This document shows positions 1 to 7,966 of a DNA stretch of 21,621 nucleotides, piece by piece. Under the pieces are notes generated by a model. The model made no database searches and was not told where the DNA came from. It saw only the letters and a program-made list of their open reading frames with translations. Location: the NCBI GenBank assembly GCA_002686955.1, contig NYZA01000214.1, positions 1 through 21,621 on the forward strand, read 5' to 3'. The translations under genes and the position numbers were made by a program. The stretch's first letter is position 1. Every line of letters starts with the position of its first letter. Origin of the DNA: Gemmatimonadota bacterium. GTDB taxonomy: Bacteria; GCA-2686955.

Positions 1-57
1 CAGAGAGCGGAACGAAGACGGATGCTGAGCGAAGCGAAGACTATGCGCAACAGGCTC

Positions 58-1665
58 CTAGTGCACGCCGGGCGCGACGATCGTGAAACCGACGGCCGCC
101 GACGCATCGGCCGGGCCGCCGATCGCGCCGCCCAGGTTGATCGTCCCGAGATACTCACCTTCCGGAACCGTCAGGTCGGTGCCCAGCACTCCAGTGTTGA
201 AGATGTGGGATCCCGGTGGAAATACCGTTGCTTGACTCAATGGAATGTCGGTACTCGGCGCGACTGAGAGCCAGAGCACTTTGGTTGCATCCCTCCCTGT
301 GTTGTTGCGTACTTTCACCGCGAGGGGACCCCCGTCGTTCCCCACGAAGAGACTCGCCAGCTCTTCATAGGTGGCAACAAAATCGGCGAGCGCGCCATCA
401 CCACAGATCGCGTCGTCGGGCTCGATCCCGAGAACCGGGAAATCGCAAGAAAACGCCGCTACATCGGTGACCGTGAGCTCGACCGTCGCCGAGTTCAGGC
501 CGAAGCCCCAGCCGACCCCGAGGGGTAGCGCGCAATTCGCCTTTCTGACCAGATCGCCTTCTCGGAGCTGGAAGTACTCCATCGTATTGGCATCTTGATT
601 GATCATCATGAAGGTGCCGGAGCAATCGTCGTATTCGAGCGATGCGGTGGAGTGCGTTTCACTGTAGCCACCCCAGGGCACCGGCCAGCGCCTGCCGGTG
701 GGGCTCACCGATCCGTCTTCGACGATCGAGTACTCGATCAGCTCGTCCGGATCGGAATTCGTCGAAGCGTAGAGCAGATCGCGTTCCTCGTCGACCGCCA
801 ATCCGGCGATCGGCTCGGCGATTGTCTGTGATCCCACGGCGACGAGCTCGGGATCGAGCCGGTAAAGGGTATTGTCGCTCCAGCCGGCGACGTAGACGGT
901 TCCGCTGTCGTTGTCATAGGCGCAGCCACGCTGGGAGATCTGGTCGAACGAGACGTAGCGATCGATCTCACAGGACTCGGCACCCATCCAGAAGACGCCG
1001 CCGGGCGAGACCACGTCGAGGGCCGCGAATCGGTCGTTCCTCCGATCGTACGCGAAATCGGCGACGAAGGCGCTCCGCGGCTTGGGGCAAATGGTCCCGC
1101 GGAGACCGAGGTGGTCGCAGCTTGCCTCCATGCGGGGGGAGGGGGTCGGAAGGGGGGCGCCCTCGGGAACGACCTCGTTCGGTCCCGTCGCGAATCGGGG
1201 CGTCGATTCGCGCAGAGTGGTCGGGTCGGAGGGAAGAGTGTGGATCGGGGATCGCTCCCGAAGTCCGGCCGCCACGATTTCGAATTCGACGTCGGTCGAT
1301 GCTTCGGGTGTGCCGGCGAAGCTCCGACTCAAATGTGCTCTGCTCGCATAGCTCCCCGGCCCCATCGGCAAGGGCCCGACGCTGCCGTAGAGCCGGGTCA
1401 TGCCGGGAGGGAAGGGGAAGGAGCCAAGATCAGCGTACACGTGAGGATCGTCGAGCTCCAGCCAGATGTCGCGGGTCAAGATCTCGCCCGTGTTGTTCTC
1501 GATCCGGGCGCCGAAAGGAAGCGCGAAGCCCTGCACCGCCACCGAAGCGATCGGATCGTAACGGATGGTCAGATCGGCCTGAGGGGCGCCGGGGATCGCC
1601 ACGTCGGGCGCGCCACCGATGAGTGCCGCGGACAGGGGAAACATGAAGGCAAGCGTTGCTAGCAT
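58..1665 (-). CDS. Secreted beta-propeller protein flanked by two copies of a beta-sandwich-like module
   Basis: A 535-residue protein of unknown function, probably exported: a short hydrophobic N-terminus (about residues 1-18) precedes an Ala/Pro-rich stretch. Residues about 50-133 and 449-535 are recognisably the same module. Each has an NNTG motif, then an aliphatic/W-L strand, an FPPG turn, and an ending of the type (D)xxFxIVAxG. Between them (about 197-420) lie repeated strand signatures such as GTVYVAGWSDNTLYRLD and DLLYASTNSD, typical of NHL/YncE-like beta-propellers. Several Cys in this part could form disulfides. The ATG at 1665 was chosen because GGAGG lies 8 nt upstream; a second ATG (residue 8) is possible. 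It is divergent from the Rrf2 gene. I assign no enzymatic role; surface or periplasmic binding is inference. Confidence 0.75.
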   Translation of the reverse strand: MLATLAFMFPLSAALIGGAPDVAIPGAPQADLTIRYDPIASVAVQGFALPFGARIENNTGEILTRDIWLELDDPHVYADLGSFPFPPGMTRLYGSVGPLPMGPGSYASRAHLSRSFAGTPEASTDVEFEIVAAGLRERSPIHTLPSDPTTLRESTPRFATGPNEVVPEGAPLPTPSPRMEASCDHLGLRGTICPKPRSAFVADFAYDRRNDRFAALDVVSPGGVFWMGAESCEIDRYVSFDQISQRGCAYDNDSGTVYVAGWSDNTLYRLDPELVAVGSQTIAEPIAGLAVDEERDLLYASTNSDPDELIEYSIVEDGSVSPTGRRWPVPWGGYSETHSTASLEYDDCSGTFMMINQDANTMEYFQLREGDLVRKANCALPLGVGWGFGLNSATVELTVTDVAAFSCDFPVLGIEPDDAICGDGALADFVATYEELASLFVGNDGGPLAVKVRNNTGRDATKVLWLSVAPSTDIPLSQATVFPPGSHIFNTGVLGTDLTVPEGEYLGTINLGGAIGGPADASAAVGFTIVAPGVH

Positions 1666-1775
1666 CTGCGGGTCCTCCGCTACTTCAGCCTACTGAACGT
1701 TATGCGAACGATTCACGCTGTCAACGGGCGCCCCGCGGGGACTTCCGGCTATCATGCGTTCATGAGGTCGAAATC
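1666..1775. promoter_or_regulatory. Divergent intergenic region between the propeller gene and rrf2
   Basis: This 110-bp spacer must hold promoters for both divergent genes. A TATCAT hexamer (1750-1755) is a possible -10 for rrf2, but no good -35 is seen 16-18 nt before it. A direct repeat of GAACG 11 bp apart (1695-1710) and a perfect 10-bp palindrome CCCCGCGGGG (1731-1740) are candidate protein-binding sites. Rrf2 regulators often bind in front of their own gene; binding here is not shown by the sequence alone. Confidence 0.3.
1760..1771 (+). repeat. 12-bp direct repeat copy 1 in the rrf2 leader
   Basis: TCATGAGGTCGA occurs here immediately before the rrf2 start and again, exactly, at 2271-2282 before bolA. 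It contains the palindrome TCATGA. The first copy includes the GAGG that may serve as the rrf2 ribosome-binding site. Confidence 0.4.
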
Positions 1776-2249
1776 ATGAGATTGAGCGCCCGAGAGGAGT
1801 ACGGCCTTCGCTGCCTTCTCCATCTGGCCCGCGCCGCCCCGGGCGCCTGCGTGACGATCGCCGAGATCGCGAAGGCCGAGGCTCTGACCGACGCCAATAT
1901 CGCGAAGCTGATGCGGCTCCTGCGACAGGCGGGGTTGGTCAATAGCGTGCGAGGCCGGAGCGGCGGCTACACGCTGACTATCACGCCCGAGAGCCTCTCC
2001 GTGAGCCGAGTGGTGGACGCGATCGGCGAACGGCTGGGGCATGCCTGCGATTGCGGGCGTTTCTCCGGCATGGGGGAGCGGTGCGTTCACGGCGACGACT
2101 GTGCAATGCGGGGGCTCTTTGCCGGCATCGACGGGGTGGTTCACGACTTTCTATCCGGCTGGACTCTCGCCGACCTCTTGTATCCGGAGGGGGAGATCCG
2201 GGAGCGGATCGGCCGTCGCGCGTCTCGAAGCCGCGCCGCTGAAGCTTGA
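1776..2249 (+). CDS. Rrf2 family transcriptional regulator (IscR-like, probable Fe-S sensor)
   Basis: A 157-residue protein with the Rrf2 winged-helix pattern: MRLSAREEYGLRCLLHLA at the start, a recognition region around residues 38-52, and the wing GRSGGYTL at 60-67. Four cysteines follow, C91, C93, C103 and C109. The C103-x5-C109 spacing matches the last two cluster ligands of E. coli IscR (C98, C104), and C91 or C93 could replace C92, so Fe-S binding is likely but inferred. The ATG at 1776 was chosen over an in-frame upstream codon at 1656 because Rrf2 proteins begin exactly here and GAGG lies just upstream. The neighbouring BolA gene fits control of Fe-S or redox homeostasis. The C-terminal 17 residues are basic and probably disordered. 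Confidence 0.85.
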   Translation: MRLSAREEYGLRCLLHLARAAPGACVTIAEIAKAEALTDANIAKLMRLLRQAGLVNSVRGRSGGYTLTITPESLSVSRVVDAIGERLGHACDCGRFSGMGERCVHGDDCAMRGLFAGIDGVVHDFLSGWTLADLLYPEGEIRERIGRRASRSRAAEA

Positions 2250-2274
2250 CCTGGAAGTCGAGATTTCCCATCAT
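2246..2274 (+). promoter_or_regulatory. Candidate sigma70-type promoter for bolA
   Basis: TTGACC (2246-2251) and CATCAT (2269-2274) are separated by exactly 17 bp, giving 5/6 and 4/6 matches to the consensus. This places a start site near 2281, about 30 nt before bolA. The -35 overlaps the last codons of rrf2, so bolA could have its own promoter as well as read-through. Confidence 0.4.
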
Positions 2275-2282
2275 GAGGTCGA
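2271..2282 (+). repeat. 12-bp direct repeat copy 2, overlapping the bolA -10
   Basis: This is the second exact copy of TCATGAGGTCGA (first copy at 1760-1771). It overlaps the 3' half of the candidate -10 box and the predicted start site of bolA, a usual place for a repressor site. Being an Rrf2 operator is a hypothesis only. Confidence 0.35.
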
Positions 2283-2312
2283 GTGTGGTGCCCCCCAACA
2301 AGAGGAGAGCCG

Positions 2313-2672
2313 ATGGCCACCGAGACGCGGCCGCACGTCGGACCCGTGCAACGCGCGATCACTGAGAAGCTCAGGACCGCCTTCAGCCCGGATCATCTCG
2401 AGGTGATCAACGAAACCCATCTGCACTCGAGCCCGATCGGGGCGGAAGGGCTCTTCAAGGTCGTCGTGGTGAGCGAGAGCTTCACGGACCGGTCGCTGTT
2501 GGATCGGCACCGCGCCGTACACGAGGCGCTGGTCGAGGAGCTGGCGAACGCTGTGCATGGAATCACGATTCATGCCCGCACACCGGCCGAATGGGCCCGA
2601 TTGGGCGGAATGACCCCCGCAACCCGCCGGTGCATGGGGGATGCGGAGGCGGGAGACCTTCACTCGCAGTAG
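2313..2672 (+). CDS. bolA: BolA family protein
   Basis: A 119-residue protein matching the BolA fold: GPVQRAITEKLRTAF, the strand with LEVINETHLH, then the core FKVVVVSESFTDRSLLDRHRAVHEAL and the C-terminal HGITIHARTPAEW. The loop His residues and the C-terminal His of the BolA-type are present. BolA proteins partner with monothiol glutaredoxins in Fe-S/iron handling and affect cell shape in enterobacteria. The ATG at 2313 follows AGAGGAGAG. It sits 63 bp after the Rrf2-type gene, so the pair is a plausible iron/redox unit. About 20 residues after the conserved region are a variable tail. The 3' end overlaps the convergent lyase gene by 13 bp, with no terminator between them. Confidence 0.9.
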   Translation: MATETRPHVGPVQRAITEKLRTAFSPDHLEVINETHLHSSPIGAEGLFKVVVVSESFTDRSLLDRHRAVHEALVEELANAVHGITIHARTPAEWARLGGMTPATRRCMGDAEAGDLHSQ

Positions 2673-4987
2673 AGAGCGAGGTCGACCGCGGCATCCGAGG
2701 GGGTGAACGACACGAGTCCGCCGGGCAGGTTCGACCAGCTATCGACCGGGCCGTCGAGCGAAGCGAGCGCACAGCCAACCCAAAGCTCGATCGAGGCGCC
2801 CTGGGCATCCTGCAGGTGTAGGGTCGTTCGATCCTCCGCCCAGGAGACCGCCAGATCGATCGGGATATCGCTGGCCAGAATCGGGCGCCCGAACGCCGAG
2901 ACCTCTGTGCATTCCGTCGCCAGTAGCGCCTGCGGGCTTTGCGGTTCACGCCCCAAGAAGAGCCCCACGAAGAGCCCCGCGAATCCATCGAAGCGTAGCG
3001 GGCCTAAGCTCATCGCCGACCGATCCTCGCGACTCGACAGGAGTGCGCGTATTCCGTCGGGGTAGCGACAAAGCAGGAGCGCGGCTCCGGGCCGCGACAG
3101 ATCGGTGGCGATCGCCTCTTCCTCTCCGGCTGCCGGCAAGTCGAGTAATGTCGCGAAGGCGGTGCTGGGGCCGGTGGTGACGGCTCGCAGGGCCATGTGG
3201 GTTTCCATCGAACCCCAGACGAGACCGTGCGACATCTCTTCGGCACCGAGCAGCGGTGCGGAGCCGGCGGCCGCCACATGCGCCACCAGCGATCCTCCGG
3301 CACGGTCCCAGCGGGCCCCGTCGCCCGTCAACGCAAACGATCCGCCGGTGCTTCCGCCTCCGTTGCCGTGAAGAACCCACTCAAAATCGTGGCTTCCCTG
3401 ATCGGCGGCTATTCGATCCAGAACCGCCACCCAGCGATGATCGAAGGCGGCGACGATCCGAAGCACTTCGGAATCGCGGTAGCCGGCGGCCACTCGCACG
3501 GCGTCGATCCGATCGGTATCGGCCTCCAGATCCTGAGCGGCATCGACTCCCACCGGTGGGATCAGCTCGGGCGCCGGCGGACCTTTGCCATCGACGAGAA
3601 TCAGATTGTGGTTCTCCGCGGCGTGCACGAGTAGACGATCTTCCCATCGCCCGTAGCCACTGTCGATCGCGAGCGGCTCCGAATGCGCTTCGATCATGAA
3701 GCTGGTCGCGTCGGCATGCTCGTGCAGTCCGCCCGCGACTCGGGAATCGTCGTGCTCCGCCAGAATATGCACCCGCATGTCGCCGTGCTCCCAACCCTCG
3801 CGCAGGATCGCGTGCCCGCCGGCTGGTAGAAAGACCGTCGGCGAGCCGGTCGGTTGCACGCGTGCCTGTCCATCGTCCGCAACACAAATCGCATCGGCAC
3901 GCAGATCGTTGACGTCTTCCACCTTGAGAGCGTCGGCCTCCCACCAGTCCCATGCCAGAATCGGATCGTCGCGCACGACGGCGCCGAAGAAGCCGAAGTA
4001 GCCGATGGGATTTGCGTCGTCAAAGGGGGAACGGAGCCCATCGAAACGCCGAATCGCCACTCCCCAATCGTCGATCGCGGCATAGAGATCGGAAATGAGA
4101 GGATTCTCCAGCTCTCGCTCCTCGCTGACGACGATCTGTCCGAAGATGCCGTAGCGCCGATAGGTGAATACACCTCCAGCGCCATCCCGGAAGAGATGGT
4201 ACGCATACGCAAAAGGCAGATGGTTGACGGCAGAGTAACACAAATAATCGGGGCCTTCACCGTAGGTGCCGTCCTCTTCGACCGTCTGGTAACGCAATAT
4301 GTCGTCGACGACCGTCATGCCCCAATCGACCCAGATGCTTGCGTCCTCATCCTCGTTGAGTGCGAGCCCGGCCATGCCCATCGCCGCCGCCAGTTTCGAG
4401 CGGTGGTTGTTCATCATCAAGTGATACTGAAGCGGGTTCCCCTTAACGTATCGTTGGTACGTGGAACGGGCCAGCGTGGCCAGACGATCGTGCACGGCGA
4501 TCGAATCGGAAGGGCTCAGCGCTCCGGTGGCGAAGAGAAGATCGGCCGCTTGCGCATACGCCATGATCCCCTCGGCCAAGTGGATATCTTCGCCGATCAG
4601 CAGGGGGTTGAGAGTGAGATTCGGAACCGAATCTTCGCAGACGAGCAACACATCACGGGCGCGCGACGCGGCCGCCACATCGTCGTCGACGAGCGCCGTG
4701 AAGGCCGCCGCTTTGGCGATATTGCCGTTCGCCGACTCTCTGCTGGGATCGTACCCTTCGTATGGAGCGGGGCTCGCCTGCGATAGGGCACGAAGCCCGC
4801 TCATCCAGGAATCGTAGGGCGCGCGCCCGATCCGAGCCCGCACCGTCGCCAGATCGTCTGCCTCGAGCATCAGCCGGGGGCGGTGGCGGACCTCGGGATC
4901 GAAGGGATCGGCATTCGCCGGGCGGCCGAAGGCGGCCGCCAGGGCCAGAGTCAGGGCGGCGAGAGCGTGATGGGTGCGCTGGCGCAT
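2660..4987 (-). CDS. Secreted heparinase II/III-like polysaccharide lyase
   Basis: A 775-residue protein with a clear signal peptide (about 26 residues: basic start, Ala/Leu core, PANA cleavage site). The N-terminal half is helical and has NNHRSK near residue 194, as in the (alpha/alpha) toroid of PL12/15/17/21-type lyases. The second half carries the Hepar_II_III C-terminal signature: GGLHEHADATSF (near 420), then IDSGYGRW and ENHNLILVDGKG (near 458). The acid sugar it cleaves cannot be read from sequence; heparin itself is unlikely in a free-living bacterium. ATG 4987 is preferred over ATG 5020 because GGAG lies about 7 nt upstream and it gives a normal signal peptide. No sulfatase, SusCD or other PUL gene is adjacent. 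Confidence 0.85.
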   Translation of the reverse strand: MRQRTHHALAALTLALAAAFGRPANADPFDPEVRHRPRLMLEADDLATVRARIGRAPYDSWMSGLRALSQASPAPYEGYDPSRESANGNIAKAAAFTALVDDDVAAASRARDVLLVCEDSVPNLTLNPLLIGEDIHLAEGIMAYAQAADLLFATGALSPSDSIAVHDRLATLARSTYQRYVKGNPLQYHLMMNNHRSKLAAAMGMAGLALNEDEDASIWVDWGMTVVDDILRYQTVEEDGTYGEGPDYLCYSAVNHLPFAYAYHLFRDGAGGVFTYRRYGIFGQIVVSEERELENPLISDLYAAIDDWGVAIRRFDGLRSPFDDANPIGYFGFFGAVVRDDPILAWDWWEADALKVEDVNDLRADAICVADDGQARVQPTGSPTVFLPAGGHAILREGWEHGDMRVHILAEHDDSRVAGGLHEHADATSFMIEAHSEPLAIDSGYGRWEDRLLVHAAENHNLILVDGKGPPAPELIPPVGVDAAQDLEADTDRIDAVRVAAGYRDSEVLRIVAAFDHRWVAVLDRIAADQGSHDFEWVLHGNGGGSTGGSFALTGDGARWDRAGGSLVAHVAAAGSAPLLGAEEMSHGLVWGSMETHMALRAVTTGPSTAFATLLDLPAAGEEEAIATDLSRPGAALLLCRYPDGIRALLSSREDRSAMSLGPLRFDGFAGLFVGLFLGREPQSPQALLATECTEVSAFGRPILASDIPIDLAVSWAEDRTTLHLQDAQGASIELWVGCALASLDGPVDSWSNLPGGLVSFTPSDAAVDLALYCE

Positions 4988-5081
4988 GCGATTCTCCGGT
5001 CGATCCCTCCTCGCCTCCATTATCGGTGATCCGGGGCGGTGGCGCTACGGGTGAGCGGAAATCGAGCGGGTCGGCGAGCGG

Positions 5082-7872
5082 TCATGTCGTGCCGGCCTTC
5101 AGCCAGTCTTCCGCGCGGCGGGCTACATCGTCCAGACGGTCGCTGTTCCATGTGTGGCCAGGCACCGGCAATTCGCTGCGTGTCTGGTGCTCGCGCTCGC
5201 CGTGCGCGTGGCGGAATGCGCTCAACGCCAGCGTTTTCTTGAAGCGAGCTCCGGAATCCTCCGCGTCGATTCGCAAATACGCTTCGCTCAGTCGGGCCAA
5301 GCCTTGCAGCTCTTCCCGCGCGAAGAGGAATATGGCTTCCAATGGCGCGAGAGCGCTTCTTCAGGGCGACCGCTCTCGAGCAGCCGGTCGGTCTCGACGA
5401 TGGCCAGCACCAGGCGGCGCACCGCCGAGCGCGGTTTGTCCTCCCCGGGAGTTGCCGGCCCGATCGTTTCCAGGCACAGATCCAGCTCGCATTGCCCATC
5501 ATGTCGCGGACCATCCTCCCAGGCTTCGCGGGCGGCATCGACATCTCCGATGGCGAAGATGGCTTCGGGTGTCACGAGCGACCGCTCCATCCCGAGGCAA
5601 TCATCGAACTCGCGACAGATGCGCCTGGAATCGAGGTCGAGGACTCTCGCTACGATCAGCTCCCCGGCCTCGCGACGAGCGATCTCCATCCACACGAATC
5701 TCGTGCCCGGAACAAAGAGCACGCTTTCGATACGCTCGTTCTTCTTCAAGTGCTCACCGAGGAGGTGCCATCGCAGCACCCGCCAGTCGTCCAGAGAGAT
5801 CTTGATCAAGCCGCCCTCTTCACAGGCGATCCACAGCTCAGCGCCGTTCACCACCAGATCGATCACCGGGCCCAGAGCTTGGGGAGCGCGCATACGGATC
5901 CGCTCCCGGACCACTCCGCCTTCTACATCGATCAGCCAGATGAAGATCCATTCCCCCCAGGAGTTGGCCAACAAGACTTGTCTCCCGTCATCGCGCAGGA
6001 GCAGCTCCGGCCGATCCCGATCGTAGTGGGGCCATGCGCCGGCAACATCGGCGCCAGCTCCCTCGGCGATCTCGATTCGCCACTGCGAACGAACCTCGTC
6101 CCCCAGGTCGGCGTGCTCCCGCAACCACCTCTGGCGCTCATCGCCGGAGTTCAGCTCGATCAGCCGCCGAACGATCACGCCGGCGCGTACAGGATCGTGC
6201 CTCCTCGAGGCCAGCTTGCCCTCGAGACGCCGCAGGTCCGCTACGCGGCGCAGTGCGCGATCGAGTGCCGCCGCCTGCTCCCCGCGCTCCTCGTCGAGCA
6301 GCTTCAGGTTGGTATCGTCCAAGCATGCGCGGGCCTCTTCGATCCGTCCCAACCGAAATGCGTCGCTAGCTTTCTCAATTCGTCGCAGCGCTTGCGCTCG
6401 ATCTTCCCGAAGGGCGTGGTCGGCGGCTTCGGCGAGGAGAGATCCGGCGATCCGAAGGTGGCGGAGCTGGCGCCGGTGCGGTGCGAGCATCGAGGAAACC
6501 GTCTCGTACTCACCAAATGCGGCGGTCGCCTTGGCGTCGCGCAGAGCGAGAACCGCCTCGACCGCCGCTCCCGCCTTGCGCCCGGATTCGAGCGGTCTCG
6601 ACTCTTCCAGCCAACCCAGGTGCTCGACTCCGGTCTCGCTCCGCAAAGCCGATCGTGACTTCTCGTCCAACGACAGATACTTCAGAAGCGCCGCCGCGTG
6701 ATCACCCCCTCCCAGCAGCTCTCGCACACGAGTGACAGTCTGCTCTTCCTCAGCGGCCCGTGTTTCGCGCTCCAGCTCCGCCAATCGCCACCGGACATCC
6801 GCCTTCGCGCCCAGCTCCAACGCCCGGCGAAGCAGCGCCGCGGCCCCTCTCGCATCGCCTTGCTCGAGCACGCGATCGGCCCGTGCCGACAGATCTCGGA
6901 TCCGGGACTCGCGATCCTCCCGCTCCAATTCGCTCACAATCCGCCGCGCGACGGCGCTCTCCGGCCACTGCCCCACGATCTGCTCGGGGAGCCGCAGCGC
7001 ATCGGTAGCCCGCCCTTCCGCCAGCGCCGCCTCGGCCTGTGCCTCGAGTGGTGCCCGTCGTGCCGCGCGCCAAGCGCGTCCTCGAGCCGCGTGACGTCGG
7101 AGCGCAACGCCCCTCGATCGCGTGCCCGGCGCAGCCACAGATCCGCACGCTCCTCGTCCTCGCTCTTCAGGGCCGCCTCGGCAAGGAGCCGGCAGGCCTC
7201 GCCGATGCGATCCCCCTCGATCCCCCAAATGAGCCGCTCCACGGCATCGTCCAGACCGCCGCACCGAAGCAGGCGCGCGCCCGGTCGTAGTCCCATTCCT
7301 CCAGAGCGGCCCATCCCGCTTCACGGAGCTCTCCGGCGCCGAGGTGCTCGATCTCTTCCGCGATCGGTTCGGAGGTCGGCTCGGCTCTCGACCGTGACGC
7401 CCCCCGGCTCCCGCCCCGCGACATGGGAGCCGCCCGATCCGGTTCATCGCTCGCGCCGATATCGAGCTGCCGCTGCACCCAGCTTCGCACGTCCGGATCG
7501 AGCTCGTTGAGCCGCGCATGACAGGCGTCGCCGGCGCCGTAGCGATCCGCGATGGCGACGATCTCCCCATCGGGCTGTTCCTCGACCCGCAGCCGATCCC
7601 GAGAATTGCGCAACAGAATGCTCTGTAGCTTCGACTTTTCCGCGTAGCGCCGTGTTGTTTCCTCGGCGGGTAGATCCTCCCCGGTCGGGTTGCTGTCGTG
7701 GATCAGGATCAGCAGCTCATCGACGCCGGGGACGATCCGTCCAGCCAGCACCGCGGATCGATCCAGGCGTCGCGTCCGGTCTTTCCGTTTTGCCAATTGG
7801 TCACCGCCTCGTCGATTCGGGTGGTCGAGAGCGCCGCGCGGGGGGCGAGATCCGGGCGGCGGAGTCCCGCAT
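5082..7872 (-). pseudogene. TPR-repeat plus beta-propeller protein gene with multiple same-sign frameshifts
   Basis: Reading the minus strand, coding character moves between frames. The main block (about 7060 to 5342) has Ala/Leu/Glu-rich helical hairpins such as ADRVLEQGDARGAAALLRRA (TPR-like). It then has strand-rich propeller-like sequence such as LLLRDDGRQVLLANSWGEW and LWIACEEGGLIKISL. It continues in another frame to TGA at 5082, adding a TPR-like C-terminus beginning LEAIFLFAREELQGLARL. Upstream, two further frame changes near 7045-7070 and 7255-7265 join helical segments. Another near 7725-7760 reaches a segment with AVTNWQNGKTGRDAWIDP, and a probable one lies at a G6 run (7839-7844). 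The 5' end is uncertain: ATG 7872 or GTG 7804. Every shift equals loss of one base. It is either a decaying gene or a locally misassembled intact gene of about 920 residues. Function unknown; it resembles repeat/propeller proteins of conflict-type systems only in architecture. Confidence 0.6.
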
Positions 7873-7906
7873 TCTCGCGCCCGTGAGAGGCGCGGGCAAC
7901 TCTGGA

Positions 7907-7966
7907 GTTCTCGCATAATTCGAGAACCTAATTGACAAATTATACAGTCGGCGCCACGATGCACTC
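7907..7966. promoter_or_regulatory. AT-rich divergent promoter region with a 7-bp inverted repeat
   Basis: This is the most AT-rich stretch nearby. It holds a perfect inverted repeat GTTCTCG-N7-CGAGAAC (7907-7927), a perfect TATAAT on the minus strand (7939-7944) and TTGACA on the plus strand (7932-7937). With 17-bp spacing the plus-strand -10 would be CACGAT (7955-7960, 3/6), and transcription would begin at about the ATG of the ATPase gene. The minus-strand -35 is poor. The inverted repeat is a plausible operator for either gene. Confidence 0.4.

Noticed and set aside
1-57. Possible gene end at the left edge
   Set aside because: Only 57 bases, with no convincing coding or terminator signal.
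642-1622. 326-residue open frame antisense to the propeller gene
   Set aside because: Extremely Arg/Ser-rich with no domain pattern; it is the mirror of a protein-like minus-strand gene in GC-rich DNA.
3854-4786. 310-residue open frame antisense to the lyase
   Set aside because: Lies wholly inside the heparinase II/III-like gene, which has clear motifs and a signal peptide; the plus-strand product matches no family.
5342-6658. 438-residue plus-strand open frame that looks moderately protein-like
   Set aside because: The opposite strand encodes recognisable TPR and strand-rich repeats over the same bases. The plus frame is a codon-bias mirror without a ribosome-binding site.
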